Shown: positions 18,793-28,652 of the stretch, in pieces
Numbering within the stretch: position 1 is the first letter of the stretch
Layout: every line of letters begins with the position of its first letter
NCBI RefSeq assembly: GCF_013410945.1
Contig: NZ_JACCCH010000001.1
Span: 1,798,001-1,862,000 of the forward strand
Length of the DNA: 64,000 nt
Direction: 5' to 3'
DNA from: Leifsonia sp. AK011
Lineage (GTDB): Bacteria; Actinomycetota; Actinomycetes; Actinomycetales; Microbacteriaceae
Position numbers and translations under genes: made by a program
Notes under the pieces: generated by a model
What the model was told of the DNA's origin: nothing
Databases searched by the model: none
The model's input: only the letters and a program-made list of their open reading frames with translations

Positions 18793-18969
18793 GCGCGCAT
18801 TTGCGACACGCGGCATGGCGTGCGGCCCGCTCCGGGCACGCCGACTTAGCCTCGAACCAGATCAGCATACTGAGTAAAACTTTGATCTTCAAGTAGAGGT
18901 TGAAGGTTTTCCCCAGTATTCACGGTGCAGAAGGCACGGTGAGAAGGCAAGTGGCAGCGGAGGCCCGAC
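18793..18969 (+). promoter_or_regulatory. ftsZ upstream region with hairpin and inverted repeat
   Basis: The longest gap inside the dcw cluster, implying a separate ftsZ promoter. A G+C-rich hairpin at 18817-18842 lies just after ftsQ. Then comes A+T-rich sequence with CATACT (18867-18872) as a possible -10. An inverted repeat CTTCAA-7-TTGAAG at 18887-18905 could be an operator or mRNA structure in the leader. A GGAGG ribosome site at 18959-18963 precedes the ftsZ GTG. Confidence 0.5.
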
Positions 18970-20118
18970 GTGACGTCAAACCAGAACTACCTCGCGGTAA
19001 TCAAGGTCGTCGGCATCGGCGGTGGCGGCGTGAACGCCGTGAACCGCATGATCGAACTCGGCCTGCGCGGTGTCGAGTTCATCGCGATCAACACGGATGC
19101 CCAGGCGCTCCTCATGAGCGACGCAGACGTCAAGCTCGATGTCGGTCGTGAACTGACGCGCGGACTCGGTGCCGGTGCGGACCCCGAGGTCGGTCGGCGT
19201 GCAGCCGAGGATCACGCCGAGGAGATCGAGGAGGCTCTCGCCGGAGCCGACATGGTCTTCGTCACCGCTGGTGAGGGCGGAGGAACGGGCACCGGTGGTG
19301 CTCCCGTTGTTGCCCGTATCGCCAAGTCGATCGGCGCGCTGACCATCGGTGTGGTTACCAAGCCCTTCGGCTTCGAGGGCAAGCGTCGCTCGGCCCAGGC
19401 TGAGCTCGGCGTCTCCAACCTCAAGAACGAGGTCGACACGCTCATCGTCGTTCCCAATGACCGGCTCCTCGAGATCAGCGATCGTGGGATCAGCATGCTC
19501 GAGGCTTTCTCGACCGCCGACCAGGTTCTCCTCGCCGGCGTCCAGGGGATAACCGACCTCATCACCACTCCCGGCCTCATCAACCTCGACTTCGCCGACG
19601 TGAAGTCCGTCATGCTCGGCGCGGGTTCCGCCCTCATGGGCATCGGATCGGCCAGGGGAGCGGACCGGGCCATCAAGGCTGCGGAGATTGCTGTCGCCTC
19701 GCCCCTGCTCGAGGCCTCGATCGATGGGGCACACGGTGTCCTGCTCTCGATTCAGGGTGGTTCGAATCTCGGGATCTTCGAGATCAACGACGCGGCGAAG
19801 CTCGTGCAGGAGGCTGTGCACCCCGAAGCCAACATCATCTTCGGTGCCGTCATCGATGACACCCTCGGCGATGAGGTGCGTGTCACGGTCATCGCTGCCG
19901 GTTTCGACGGGGGCGAGCCCGCACCCAAGCCCCGTGAGAACCGCCGGGCGAACTACGTCGCGCCCGACGACCAGCCCGTCTCGGCAGAAGCCGCTGGAGA
20001 GCCGGTCGAGGAGGCTGCCTGGAGCCAGGAGCCGAGTCTCGTCCACACCGCCCCGATCGATCGGGGTGGCTTCGACGACGACGACGCCGACCTGGACATC
20101 CCCGACTTCCTCAAGTAG
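18970..20118 (+). CDS. ftsZ: cell-division GTPase FtsZ
   Basis: The tubulin-like GTPase that builds the Z ring; 382 residues. The N-terminal [13 protein letters not shown], the tubulin signature GGGTGTG (103-109) and the catalytic T7 loop NLDFAD (205-210) are all present. A flexible linker of about 60 residues ends in the acidic tail [12 protein letters not shown], the conserved C-terminal peptide that in actinobacteria is bound by SepF (no FtsA gene is present). GTG at 18970 has a GGAGG site 6 bases upstream. yggS starts five bases after the stop. Confidence 0.98.
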   Translation: MTSNQNYLAVIKVVGIGGGGVNAVNRMIELGLRGVEFIAINTDAQALLMSDADVKLDVGRELTRGLGAGADPEVGRRAAEDHAEEIEEALAGADMVFVTAGEGGGTGTGGAPVVARIAKSIGALTIGVVTKPFGFEGKRRSAQAELGVSNLKNEVDTLIVVPNDRLLEISDRGISMLEAFSTADQVLLAGVQGITDLITTPGLINLDFADVKSVMLGAGSALMGIGSARGADRAIKAAEIAVASPLLEASIDGAHGVLLSIQGGSNLGIFEINDAAKLVQEAVHPEANIIFGAVIDDTLGDEVRVTVIAAGFDGGEPAPKPRENRRANYVAPDDQPVSAEAAGEPVEEAAWSQEPSLVHTAPIDRGGFDDDDADLDIPDFLK

Positions 20119-20123
20119 CGCCC

Positions 20124-20825
20124 GTGGATACCGGTGCGTCTCCGGACCTCGCCGAGAGATTGGCTGGTGTCGCAGGTCGCGTTGCTGATGCTGCGCGCTC
20201 TGCAGGGCGCTCGCCCGGCGACATCACGACGATTGTCGTCACCAAGTTCCATCCGGTCAGCCTGATCCGCGAGCTCGCGGAGCTGGGCGTCACGAACTTC
20301 GGCGAAAGCCGCCACCAGGAAGCCCAGGCCAAAGTGGCGGAACTCGCTGGCACTGACTTCGCATCGGTGGGCGCGACGTGGCACTTCATCGGTCAGCTGC
20401 AGTCGAAGAAGGCCCGGCACGTGCGCGAGTATGCGGACGTCATCCATGCGGTGGACAGGGAGTCGCTCGTAGCCTCCCTCGGTGGCGCCGGCCGCCCTGT
20501 CGACGTCTTCCTTCAGGTTAACCTCACCGACGATCCCGATCGGGGTGGGGCGCAACCGCACGATGTCCAGGGTCTTGCAGCGCGGATCCAGTCCACACCC
20601 GGCCTTCACCTCAAGGGACTGATGACCGTGGCGCCGCTCGGCGAGGAGCCGCGGCGGGCGTTCGCGACCGTGCGAGCACTCTCCGAGACGCTGCGACGTG
20701 ACATCCCCGAGGCATCCGCGCTCTCGATGGGCATGTCGGGCGACTTCGAGGAAGCCATCGCAGAAGGCGCGACACACCTTCGGATTGGCACCGCAATCAC
20801 GGGGAACCGACCAACCCTTGGTTAA
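20124..20825 (+). CDS. yggS: pyridoxal-phosphate homeostasis protein (YggS/PLPBP family)
   Basis: A 233-residue PLP-binding protein with the fold of alanine racemase domain I. The PLP lysine lies in TIVVTKFHPV near residue 41, followed by FGESRHQEAQAK and WHFIGQLQSKKAR, which are strong family signatures; the C-terminal part has LSMGMSGDFEEAI and RIGTAITG. It keeps free PLP in balance and commonly sits between ftsZ and sepF in Gram-positive bacteria. GTG 20124 is five bases past ftsZ with no clear ribosome site, so translation is probably coupled. Confidence 0.93.
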   Translation: MDTGASPDLAERLAGVAGRVADAARSAGRSPGDITTIVVTKFHPVSLIRELAELGVTNFGESRHQEAQAKVAELAGTDFASVGATWHFIGQLQSKKARHVREYADVIHAVDRESLVASLGGAGRPVDVFLQVNLTDDPDRGGAQPHDVQGLAARIQSTPGLHLKGLMTVAPLGEEPRRAFATVRALSETLRRDIPEASALSMGMSGDFEEAIAEGATHLRIGTAITGNRPTLG

Positions 20826-20861
20826 CCTTCAAACGAAGAGTTCGACATTCGGAGGATCACG

Positions 20862-21326
20862 ATGGCAAATCCACTGCGCAAGACCATGGTCTACCTCGGC
20901 CTCGCTGACGAGGACTATGAGTACGAGCAGGACGGCCCTGCGGCCCCCGCCGCGCCTCTGGCGCCGGCGAGCAGCCAGTCCGCTGGTCGTGCCCAGGTCA
21001 CGCCCCTCCGCCGCCCCTCAGCACGAAATGCCGGTCCCGAGATGAACGAGATCCTCACCGTTCGCCCCCGCGCCTACAAGGACGCGCAGGTCATCGCCGA
21101 GAACTATCGTGAAGGCATCCCGGTCATCATCGACCTCACCCAGATGAGCGAGCAGGACGCTCGCCGCCTGATCGACTTCGCGAGCGGCCTGTCGCAGGGT
21201 CTCTACGGCAAGATCGAGCGAGTGACGAACAAGGTGTTCCTGCTCTCGCCGTCCTACGTCGAGGTGCGTGGCGACCACTCCGAGGTCGAGACCGACGTCG
21301 ACGCCTCCTTCTTCGCTCAGAGCTAA
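20862..21326 (+). CDS. sepF: cell-division protein SepF
   Basis: SepF tethers FtsZ filaments to the membrane and replaces FtsA in actinobacteria. The 154-residue protein has an N-terminal amphipathic segment ([17 protein letters not shown]), an Ala/Pro-rich acidic linker (about 20-60) and the C-terminal globular SepF domain beginning [18 protein letters not shown] with [18 protein letters not shown] site lies upstream of ATG 20862. It is downstream of ftsZ and yggS, the standard arrangement. Confidence 0.96.
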   Translation: MANPLRKTMVYLGLADEDYEYEQDGPAAPAAPLAPASSQSAGRAQVTPLRRPSARNAGPEMNEILTVRPRAYKDAQVIAENYREGIPVIIDLTQMSEQDARRLIDFASGLSQGLYGKIERVTNKVFLLSPSYVEVRGDHSEVETDVDASFFAQS

Positions 21327-21379
21327 GACCCGGAGCGCCCGCTGGGCTCGCCCTGAACGTCTGCCCCCATCGGGCCAGC

Positions 21380-21385
21380 TAGTCT
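21380..21385 (+). promoter_or_regulatory. candidate -10 element of leaderless yggT mRNA
   Basis: TAGTCT ends six bases before the GTG start at 21392. No ribosome site lies between, so initiation would fall at the start codon. Confidence 0.5.
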
Positions 21386-21391
21386 GTCGAA

Positions 21392-21694
21392 GTGTCTTCC
21401 CTGGTCTCCATCGTCGCGACGATCGTGTACGTCGCTCTTGTCATTTTCTTCATTCTGATGTGGGCTCGGTTCGTCCTCGATCTTGCGAGGATGCTCGCTC
21501 GCCAGTGGCGCCCGCGCGGGTTCGCCCTCGTGCTCGCGGAGTTTACCTATACCGTGACGGATCCACCGATCAAGTTGGTGCGACGCGTCATCCCGCCCCT
21601 TCGTGTGGGTGGCGCGGCTCTGGATTTCGCGTGGAGCATCGTGATGCTCGTCGTGATCATCCTCATGTCGGTCACGCTGGGGTTCATGAATTAG
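21392..21694 (+). CDS. yggT: YggT-family membrane protein
   Basis: A 100-residue membrane protein of the YggT (DUF167-neighbour, YlmG) family: an N-terminal helix (about 8-30), the conserved middle part TVTDPPIKLVRRVIPPLRVGG, and a second helix (about 74-97). Homologues next to sepF are thought to help envelope growth or division, but the molecular role is unknown. GTG at 21392 is placed by the TAGTCT element six bases upstream. divIVA follows after a 113-base promoter region. Confidence 0.88.
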   Translation: MSSLVSIVATIVYVALVIFFILMWARFVLDLARMLARQWRPRGFALVLAEFTYTVTDPPIKLVRRVIPPLRVGGAALDFAWSIVMLVVIILMSVTLGFMN

Positions 21695-21807
21695 CGCGCT
21701 CCGCGCTACTCTGGATAACTCACGGCACCCCCCGACCGGGTCCGGGTAGAGTGATACTTAGCTAAACGTTAAGTTGACGTTGAAAGAAAGTTCCTGAGGT
21801 GACAACG

Positions 21808-22626
21808 ATGGCCCTGACTCCAGAAGATGTGGTCAACAAGCGGTTCCAGCCCACCAAGTTCCGCGAGGGCTACGACCAGGATGAGGTGGATGACTTCCTC
21901 GACGAGGTCGTCGTGGAACTTCGGCGCCTGAACCAGGAGAACGAAGAACTTCGCCAGCGTCTCATCGCCAGCGACTCGCGCATCAATGAGCTGCAGCGAC
22001 AGGCTCAGCAGGGTGGCGGCTTCGCACAGCCGGAGCCCGTTGCAGCCGCTCCGGTGGTTGCTCCGGTCGCAGCACCCGCCCCCGCCTTCCCGCAGGCCGA
22101 CGCCGCGGCAATGGACCCGGGCAACACGAACAACCTTCTTCAGCTCGCGCGCCGCCTCCACGAGGAGCACGTGCGTGAGGGTGTGGAGAAGCGCGACGCG
22201 CTCATCGCCGAGGGACACGCTGCAGCTGCACGCGTCGTCGCCGAGGCTGAGGCCCGCCAGCGGGCGGAGCTCAGCACGCTCGAGCAGGAGCGCACCACCC
22301 TGGAGAACCGCATCGAGGAGCTTCGTACCTTCGAGCGCGAGTACCGCCAGAAGCTGCGCGGATACATCGAGGGCCAGCTGCGTGACCTCGACGCATCGAA
22401 TGAGCTCGCGGCCGCACCCGCTCCTGCAGCGGCTGCCGCACCGGCTGCGCCAGCTGCAGAGCCCGCACCCGCGGCACCCCAGTACGCGGCGCCGGCACAG
22501 CAGTTCGCCGCTCCGCAGTACGAGGCACCCACGTACGACGCACCGCAGTACGAGGCTCCGGCCCAGTACCCTGCACAGCCTGCTGCGCAGCCCACGGACT
22601 ACCCGGGCGGATTCGTCAACAACTAG
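21808..22626 (+). CDS. divIVA: polar growth coiled-coil protein DivIVA/Wag31
   Basis: A 272-residue DivIVA homologue. It has the conserved N-terminal membrane-curvature-sensing domain ([20 protein letters not shown], then [14 protein letters not shown]), a first coiled-coil (about 33-65), an Ala/Pro-rich linker, a long second coiled-coil (about 105-190), and a repetitive tail rich in Ala, Pro, Tyr and Gln. It recruits wall synthesis to poles and septa. ATG 21808 is preferred to GTG 21799 because CCTGAGG is properly spaced for it. An own promoter probably lies in 21695-21807 and a terminator follows. Confidence 0.95.
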   Translation: MALTPEDVVNKRFQPTKFREGYDQDEVDDFLDEVVVELRRLNQENEELRQRLIASDSRINELQRQAQQGGGFAQPEPVAAAPVVAPVAAPAPAFPQADAAAMDPGNTNNLLQLARRLHEEHVREGVEKRDALIAEGHAAAARVVAEAEARQRAELSTLEQERTTLENRIEELRTFEREYRQKLRGYIEGQLRDLDASNELAAAPAPAAAAAPAAPAAEPAPAAPQYAAPAQQFAAPQYEAPTYDAPQYEAPAQYPAQPAAQPTDYPGGFVNN

Positions 22627-22634
22627 CACTCAGG

Positions 22635-22688
22635 CGGCGGCGAGGTCCACTGCGAGCCCTTCGGCACGTGGTGACCTCGCCGCCGTTT
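22635..22688 (+). terminator. rho-independent terminator after divIVA
   Basis: A 13-bp perfect stem (CGGCGGCGAGGTC at 22635-22647 with its complement at 22673-22685) ends in a short TTT tract. It closes the dcw cluster nine bases after the divIVA stop. In many actinobacteria lspA lies at this place; here nothing codes between divIVA and rluD. Confidence 0.75.
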
Positions 22689-22729
22689 CTGTTGCACGGC
22701 CAGAACTCACGACGAGAGAGATGACGACG

Positions 22730-23650
22730 GTGGAGTCACGCAGCATGCCGGTGCCCGACGGGCTCGCCGGTGAACGAGCAGACGCCGCCCTCGCGCGCCT
22801 CCTCGGTTTCTCCCGTACCTTCGCTGCGGAGATCGTCTCCGCGAACGGCGTGACCCTCGATGGTCGGGTCCTGGGCAAGTCTGATCGGTTGGTCGCTGGC
22901 GGCTGGCTCGAGGTCGAATGGGAATCCAAGGCCGCCCCGGAGATCGTGCCAGTCATCGTGGCTGACCTGGGAATCGTCTACGACGACGATGACATCGTGG
23001 TGATCGATAAGCCGGCTGGTGTCGCGGCGCACCCGAGCATCGGGTGGGACGGTCCGACCGTGCTGGGTGCCCTCGCCGGGGCTGGCTTCACGATTGCGAC
23101 GTCCGGAGCGGCCGAACGCAGGGGCATCGTCCATCGACTCGACGTCGGAACGAGTGGCTTGATGGTGGTCGCGAAGAGTGAGCGCGCCTACTCGGAGCTC
23201 AAGCGAGCATTCCACGATCGCGAGGTCGACAAGATCTATCACGCCATCGTGCAGGGCCATCCGGACCCCACGGCCGGGACCATTGATGCTCCCTTGGGGC
23301 GGCATCCCGGATCGAGCTGGAAGTTCGCTGTCGTCACCGATGGCAAACCCAGCGTGACGCACTACGAGACGCTGGAGGCGTTCCTCGCCGCGACACTTCT
23401 CGAGATAGAGCTTGAGACCGGTCGAACCCACCAGATCCGAGTCCACATGGCGGCCCAGCGCCATCCGTGTGTTGGAGACACCATGTACGGCGCCGACCCG
23501 ACGTTGTCGGCGAAGCTCGGCCTCACGAGGCAGTGGCTTCATGCTCACCGGCTGGGCTTCGTTCACCCGTCGTCGGGGGAGTACGTGTCGTTCGAATCGC
23601 CGTACTCACCCGACCTTCAAGCGGCGCTTGAGGTGCTTCGCGGCGAGTAG
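22730..23650 (+). CDS. rluD: RluD-family 23S rRNA pseudouridine synthase
   Basis: A 306-residue pseudouridine synthase: an N-terminal S4 RNA-binding domain (about 12-60, [16 protein letters not shown]) and a catalytic domain with [18 protein letters not shown], where the Asp is the nucleophile, and [15 protein letters not shown]. RluD homologues modify 23S rRNA helix 69. The frame is open far upstream across divIVA; GTG 22730 is chosen because GAGAGAG at 22714-22720 is well spaced and relatives begin with ESRS plus LPVPDGL. ATGs at 22721 and 22745 are alternatives. Confidence 0.92.
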   Translation: MESRSMPVPDGLAGERADAALARLLGFSRTFAAEIVSANGVTLDGRVLGKSDRLVAGGWLEVEWESKAAPEIVPVIVADLGIVYDDDDIVVIDKPAGVAAHPSIGWDGPTVLGALAGAGFTIATSGAAERRGIVHRLDVGTSGLMVVAKSERAYSELKRAFHDREVDKIYHAIVQGHPDPTAGTIDAPLGRHPGSSWKFAVVTDGKPSVTHYETLEAFLAATLLEIELETGRTHQIRVHMAAQRHPCVGDTMYGADPTLSAKLGLTRQWLHAHRLGFVHPSSGEYVSFESPYSPDLQAALEVLRGE

Positions 23651-23685
23651 GGCGCGTCCGAGGTGAAGCCGTCGGCGGGCGGGCT

Positions 23686-23691
23686 TAGTCT
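23686..23691 (+). promoter_or_regulatory. candidate -10 element for dnaE
   Basis: TAGTCT lies 24 bases before the dnaE ATG, giving a short leader of about 18 bases that includes a weak GAAAG ribosome site. Confidence 0.4.
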
Positions 23692-23715
23692 GGATTCCCG
23701 TCACCGATCCGAAAG

Positions 23716-26700
23716 ATGTCAGTGCCCTCTTCCAGCGACTCGTTCGTGCATCTGCACGTCCACAGCGAGTACTCCATGCTCGACGGTGCGGCCCGCGTCG
23801 GCCCGCTCACCAAGGCTGCTGCCGAGCAGGGGATGCCGGCCATCGCTGTCACCGACCACGGCAACATGTTCGGCGCCTACGATTTCTGGAAGCAGGCGAC
23901 TGCGGCGGGCCTCAAGCCCATCATCGGTACCGAGGCCTACATCACACCGGGCACCCATCGAAGCGACAAGACGCGCGTGCGTTGGGGTGGGCAGCACCAG
24001 ACCCAGGACGACGTAGGTGGGTCCGGTGCCTACACGCACATGACTCTGCTCTCCGAGACCAACGAGGGCATGCACAACCTCTTCCGGTTGTCGTCGCTCG
24101 CGTCGATCGAGGGCTACTACTTCAAGCCGCGCATGGATCGCGAGCTGCTGCAGAGGTACTCCAGAGGCGTCATCGCGACCACCGGATGCGTCGGTGGAGA
24201 GGTCCAGACAAGACTCCGGCTCGGACAGTACGCCGAGGCGCGCAAGGCCGCGGGAGAGTTCCAGGACATCTTCGGCAAGGAGAACTTCTTCGCCGAGATC
24301 ATGGACCACGGCATCGACATCGAGCGCCGCACCATGACCGAGCTGCTCCAGCTCGCCAAGGAGCTCGGGATGCCGCTCGTCGCGACCAACGATCTCCATT
24401 ACACGCACGCCCATGACGCCACCGCCCACGCCGCGCTCCTGTGCGTCCAGTCAGCGTCGACTCTCGACGACCCCAATCGCTTCAAATTCGACTCGGACGA
24501 GTTCTATCTCAAGTCGGCGTCGGAGATGCGTTCACTCTTCAGGGACCACCCCGAGGCGTGCGACAACACCCTCCTCATCGCCGAGCGCTGCAATGTCGCG
24601 TTCAATGAGTCGGCGAACTTCATGCCGCGCTATCCCGTGCCGGATGGGCATACAGAGGCGAGTTGGTTCCTCGAGGAGGTCGAGCGCGGCCTTGAGCGCC
24701 GGTATCCGAACGGCATCTCCGACGAGGTGCGTGCGCGGGCCGATTACGAGGCTGGCGTCATCACGCAGATGGGGTTCCCCGGTTACTTCCTCGTCGTCGC
24801 CGACTTCATCGGGTGGTCGAAGAAGAACGGCATCCGTGTCGGTCCCGGTCGTGGTTCGGGAGCAGGCTCGATGGCCGCCTATGCCATGGGCATCACAGAC
24901 CTCGATCCTCTCGTTCACGGGTTGCTCTTCGAGCGCTTCCTCAATCCCGACCGTGTCTCCATGCCCGACTTCGACGTCGACTTCGACGACCGTCGCCGCG
25001 GCGAGGTCATCCGCTACGTGACCGAGAAGTACGGGGACGAGCGCGTGGCCCAGATCGTCACGTACGGAACGATCAAGGCCAAGCAGGCGCTCAAGGACTC
25101 CTCGCGTGTGCTCGGCTTCCCCTTCGGCATGGGCGAGAAGCTCACGAAGGCAATGCCGCCGCCCATCATGGGCAAGGACATGCCCCTGTCGGGCATTCTG
25201 GACAAGACGCACGAGCGCTACAAGGAAGCGGCTGACTTCCGCGGCGTCATCGACACGGACATGGAGGCCAAGAAGGTCTTCGACACCGCCCTCGGCATCG
25301 AGAACCTGAAGCGCCAGTGGGGTGTGCACGCGGCAGGCGTCATCATGTCGTCCGACCCCCTCATCGACATCATCCCGATCATGCGTCGCGAACAGGACGG
25401 CCAGATCGTCACCCAGTTCGACTACCCGGCGGCTGAGGCTCTTGGTCTCATCAAGATGGACTTCCTGGGGCTGCGCAACCTCACGATCATCGACGACGCG
25501 CTCGACAACATAGAGTCCAACCGCGGGCACCGCCCCGTCCTCGAAGACCTCGAACTCGATGACCCGGCCGCGTATGAGCTACTCGGTCGCGGCGATACTC
25601 TTGGCGTGTTCCAGCTGGATGGTGGGCCGATGCGCTCGCTTCTCAAGCTCATGAAGCCCGATAACTTCGAGGACATCTCGGCCGTCATCGCTCTGTACCG
25701 CCCTGGCCCCATGGGTGCGAACTCCCACACGAACTACGCGCTGCGCAAGAACGGTCTGCAGCCGATCACGCCCATCCACCCCGAGCTCGAAGCGCCACTG
25801 GCCGACATCCTCGACACCACCTACGGCCTCATCATCTACCAGGAGCAGGTGATGGCGATCGCCCAGCGCGTGGCCGGATTCTCGCTCGGCCAGGCCGACA
25901 TCCTCCGCCGCGCCATGGGTAAGAAGAAGAAGTCCGAACTCGACAAGCAGTACGAGGGTTTCGAAGCTGGCATGAAGTCGAACGGCTTCTCGGATGCCGC
26001 GATCAAGACGCTCTGGGACATCCTGCTGCCCTTCTCCGACTACGCGTTCAACAAGGCTCACTCCGCCGCGTACGGTGTGATCTCGTACTGGACTGCCTAC
26101 CTCAAGGCGCACTATCCCGCCGAGTACATGGCCGCGCTCCTCACGAGCGTCGGCGATGCGAAGGACAAGCTCGCCCTGTACCTGAACGAGTGTCGCCGCA
26201 TGAAGATCAACGTGCTACCCCCCGATGTCAATGAGTCGATCGGATTCTTTGCGGCAGTCGGCGACGACATCCGCTTCGGGCTTGGTGCGGTGCGCAACGT
26301 CGGTTTCTCAGTCGTCGAACAGATCCGAGCAGCGCGCACCGAGAAGGGTGCTTTCACGTCCTTCCACGACTTCCTGCGCAAGGTGCCCATCCAGGTCGCG
26401 AACAAGCGCACGGTCGAATCCCTCATCAAGGCGGGTGCGTTCGACTCGTTGGGTGCTACGAGGCGCGCTCTGCTGGAGATCCACGAGGATGCCGTGGATT
26501 CTGCGGTGAGTGTCAAGCGCAATGAAGCGAACGGTCAGGTCGGGTTCGATTTCGACAGCCTCTGGGATGAACCGGAAGCCGTTGACCACGTGCCACAACG
26601 TCCGGAGTGGGCCAAGCGTGACAAACTCGCCTACGAACGCGAGATGCTCGGACTCTACGTGTCCGACCACCCACTCGCTGGCCTCGAGGTGCAGCTTGCG

Positions 26701-27243
26701 AAGCACGCGAGTTCGACCATCACCGAGATACTCGGGGGTGATGTCGCGCAGGACGGCGAGCACGTCACGATCGCCGGACTCATCACGAGCGTGCAGCATC
26801 GGGTTGCCCGGAATTCGGGCAACCAGTACGGCATCGCGACGATCGAGGACTTCGCCGGTGAGATCAGCGTCATGTTCCTCGGAAAGACCTATCAGGAGTT
26901 CTCGCCGGCCCTCACCAACGATGCGATTGTGGTGGTTCGTGGGCGAGTGAGTGTGCGCGACGACGGGATGAACCTCCACGCGGTGAGCATGTTCACCCCG
27001 GACACCGGTGCGAGCCTCGGTTCCGGGCCACTGGTGATCTCCGTTCAGGAGCAGCGGGCCACCACTGAGGTGATCACGGCACTCAATGACGTGCTGATCA
27101 GGCACCGCGGCGAGAACGAGGTGAGGCTGAGACTCATCCGCGGCGACAGTGCCCGTGTTTTCGAAGTGCCGTACCCGGTCACGGTCTCCGCCGATCTCTA
27201 TGGCGAACTCAAGAGCCTCCTCGGCCCGTCCTGCCTCGGCTAG
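23716..27243 (+). CDS. dnaE: DNA polymerase III alpha subunit
   Basis: The replicative polymerase, 1175 residues, the normal DnaE1 length. The N-terminal PHP domain starts HLHVHSEYSMLDGA. The palm contains the catalytic Asp pair in SMPDFDVDFDDRRRGE near residue 420, with GPGRGSGAGSMAAYA before it. Further on are finger and thumb motifs (VMAIAQRVAGFSLGQADILRRAMGKK; FNKAHSAAYGVISYWTAYLK), a helix-hairpin-helix region and an OB domain (about 985-1070). The gene follows rluD closely on the same strand and has a TAGTCT -10-like element 24 bases upstream. Confidence 0.97.
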   Translation: MSVPSSSDSFVHLHVHSEYSMLDGAARVGPLTKAAAEQGMPAIAVTDHGNMFGAYDFWKQATAAGLKPIIGTEAYITPGTHRSDKTRVRWGGQHQTQDDVGGSGAYTHMTLLSETNEGMHNLFRLSSLASIEGYYFKPRMDRELLQRYSRGVIATTGCVGGEVQTRLRLGQYAEARKAAGEFQDIFGKENFFAEIMDHGIDIERRTMTELLQLAKELGMPLVATNDLHYTHAHDATAHAALLCVQSASTLDDPNRFKFDSDEFYLKSASEMRSLFRDHPEACDNTLLIAERCNVAFNESANFMPRYPVPDGHTEASWFLEEVERGLERRYPNGISDEVRARADYEAGVITQMGFPGYFLVVADFIGWSKKNGIRVGPGRGSGAGSMAAYAMGITDLDPLVHGLLFERFLNPDRVSMPDFDVDFDDRRRGEVIRYVTEKYGDERVAQIVTYGTIKAKQALKDSSRVLGFPFGMGEKLTKAMPPPIMGKDMPLSGILDKTHERYKEAADFRGVIDTDMEAKKVFDTALGIENLKRQWGVHAAGVIMSSDPLIDIIPIMRREQDGQIVTQFDYPAAEALGLIKMDFLGLRNLTIIDDALDNIESNRGHRPVLEDLELDDPAAYELLGRGDTLGVFQLDGGPMRSLLKLMKPDNFEDISAVIALYRPGPMGANSHTNYALRKNGLQPITPIHPELEAPLADILDTTYGLIIYQEQVMAIAQRVAGFSLGQADILRRAMGKKKKSELDKQYEGFEAGMKSNGFSDAAIKTLWDILLPFSDYAFNKAHSAAYGVISYWTAYLKAHYPAEYMAALLTSVGDAKDKLALYLNECRRMKINVLPPDVNESIGFFAAVGDDIRFGLGAVRNVGFSVVEQIRAARTEKGAFTSFHDFLRKVPIQVANKRTVESLIKAGAFDSLGATRRALLEIHEDAVDSAVSVKRNEANGQVGFDFDSLWDEPEAVDHVPQRPEWAKRDKLAYEREMLGLYVSDHPLAGLEVQLAKHASSTITEILGGDVAQDGEHVTIAGLITSVQHRVARNSGNQYGIATIEDFAGEISVMFLGKTYQEFSPALTNDAIVVVRGRVSVRDDGMNLHAVSMFTPDTGASLGSGPLVISVQEQRATTEVITALNDVLIRHRGENEVRLRLIRGDSARVFEVPYPVTVSADLYGELKSLLGPSCLG

Positions 27244-27296
27244 CCGCCCCTGCCCACGCGATCCGTCGAATCGCCACGAACTAACATGGACACGCC

Positions 27297-28607
27297 ATGA
27301 TGCGCACACTTGATCTCCGCGAGCTCCAACCAACCCGGTCCGAACTCGGGGAGTTGGTGCCCCGAGCGAGCGTCGACGTCTCCGTCGCCACGAGCACGGC
27401 CCACGATCTCATCAACGAGGTACGGATGAACGGGGAGCTGGCGCTTCTCGAGCAAGCCGAGCGCCTCGATGGGGTCCGTCCGCCGCGCATCCGGGTTCAC
27501 GCGGACGAGATCTCGGCTGCCGTGCGAGGACTCAGACCGGAGGTGCGCGAGGCGCTCGAGGCGGCCATCGATCGAGTCCGTCTCGTGTCGGAGGCCCAGG
27601 TGCCCGCGGGGGCTGTCACAGACGTGGCGCCCGGAGCCCGAATCATCCAGAGATGGCAGCCGGTCACTCGCGTCGGGCTCTATGTGCCGGGCGGAAAGGC
27701 GGTATACCCGTCGAGCGTGGTGATGAATGTCGTTCCCGCCCAGGTTGCCGGAGTGTCATCGCTCGCGATCGCCTCGCCACCCCAGCGCGGATTCGACGGT
27801 GCCGTGCATCCGACGATCCTCGGTGCCGCTGGACTTCTCGGTATCGACGAGGTTTACGCCATGGGTGGTGCGGGCGCCATCGGCGCACTCGCGTACGGCG
27901 TGCCCGACCTCTCGCTCGAGCCCGTCGATGTCATCACCGGGCCGGGGAATGTCTACGTGGCCGCCGCGAAGCGGCTGGTTCGTGGCGTTGTCGGAATCGA
28001 CTCCGAGGCGGGCCCCACGGAGATCCTGGTCATCGCGGATGCCAGCGCGGATGCCACGCTCGTGGCCGCCGACCTCGTGAGCCAGGCCGAACACGACGAA
28101 CTCGCCGCAGCAGTTCTCGTCACCGACTCCGAGGAGCTCGCAACCGCCGTCATGGCGGAGGTTGCCCGGCTGGCGCAGCAGACTGCGCACGCCGACCGGG
28201 TAGCCATCTCCCTCCGCGGCGAACAGTCGGCTGTCGTCCTGGTCTCGGATCTTGCTGCGGCCGCGGCGTTCAGCAACGCCTACGGCCCGGAGCATCTGGA
28301 ACTCCAGGTGCGTGATTCTGGGGCGCTCCTCGACCAGATCGACAACGCCGGCGCCATCTTCCTCGGCGCGTACTCGCCGGTGAGCCTCGGTGACTATCTC
28401 GCGGGGTCCAACCACGTTCTTCCGACGGGCGGCCAGTCGCGTTTCTCGTCGGGGCTCGGTGCGTACACCTTTCTTCGCCCGCAACAGGTCATCGAGTACG
28501 ACAGGGACGCACTCCAGCAGGTCGAACAGCGGATCGTCGCGCTCAGCTCGGCCGAGGATCTTCCCGCTCACGGCGCAGCCGTCACCGCACGATTCCCCGA
28601 GCAGTGA
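27297..28607 (+). CDS. hisD: histidinol dehydrogenase
   Basis: HisD catalyses the last two steps of histidine synthesis, oxidising L-histidinol to L-histidine with NAD and zinc. The 436 residues include YVPGGKAVYPSSVVMNVVPA, GAGAIGALAYG, ITGPGNVYVAAAKRLV, DSEAGPTEILVIAD (family signature with catalytic residues), QAEHDELAA and AGSNHVLPTGGQSRFSSGL (zinc and substrate His). No other his genes adjoin it. TAACAT at 27282-27287 lies nine bases before the ATG, with no clear ribosome site. Confidence 0.96.
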   Translation: MMRTLDLRELQPTRSELGELVPRASVDVSVATSTAHDLINEVRMNGELALLEQAERLDGVRPPRIRVHADEISAAVRGLRPEVREALEAAIDRVRLVSEAQVPAGAVTDVAPGARIIQRWQPVTRVGLYVPGGKAVYPSSVVMNVVPAQVAGVSSLAIASPPQRGFDGAVHPTILGAAGLLGIDEVYAMGGAGAIGALAYGVPDLSLEPVDVITGPGNVYVAAAKRLVRGVVGIDSEAGPTEILVIADASADATLVAADLVSQAEHDELAAAVLVTDSEELATAVMAEVARLAQQTAHADRVAISLRGEQSAVVLVSDLAAAAAFSNAYGPEHLELQVRDSGALLDQIDNAGAIFLGAYSPVSLGDYLAGSNHVLPTGGQSRFSSGLGAYTFLRPQQVIEYDRDALQQVEQRIVALSSAEDLPAHGAAVTARFPEQ

Positions 28608-28652
28608 GCTGTCCCGGCTTACTGCCCGGTGAGGGCGTATCCTTGAGGCACC

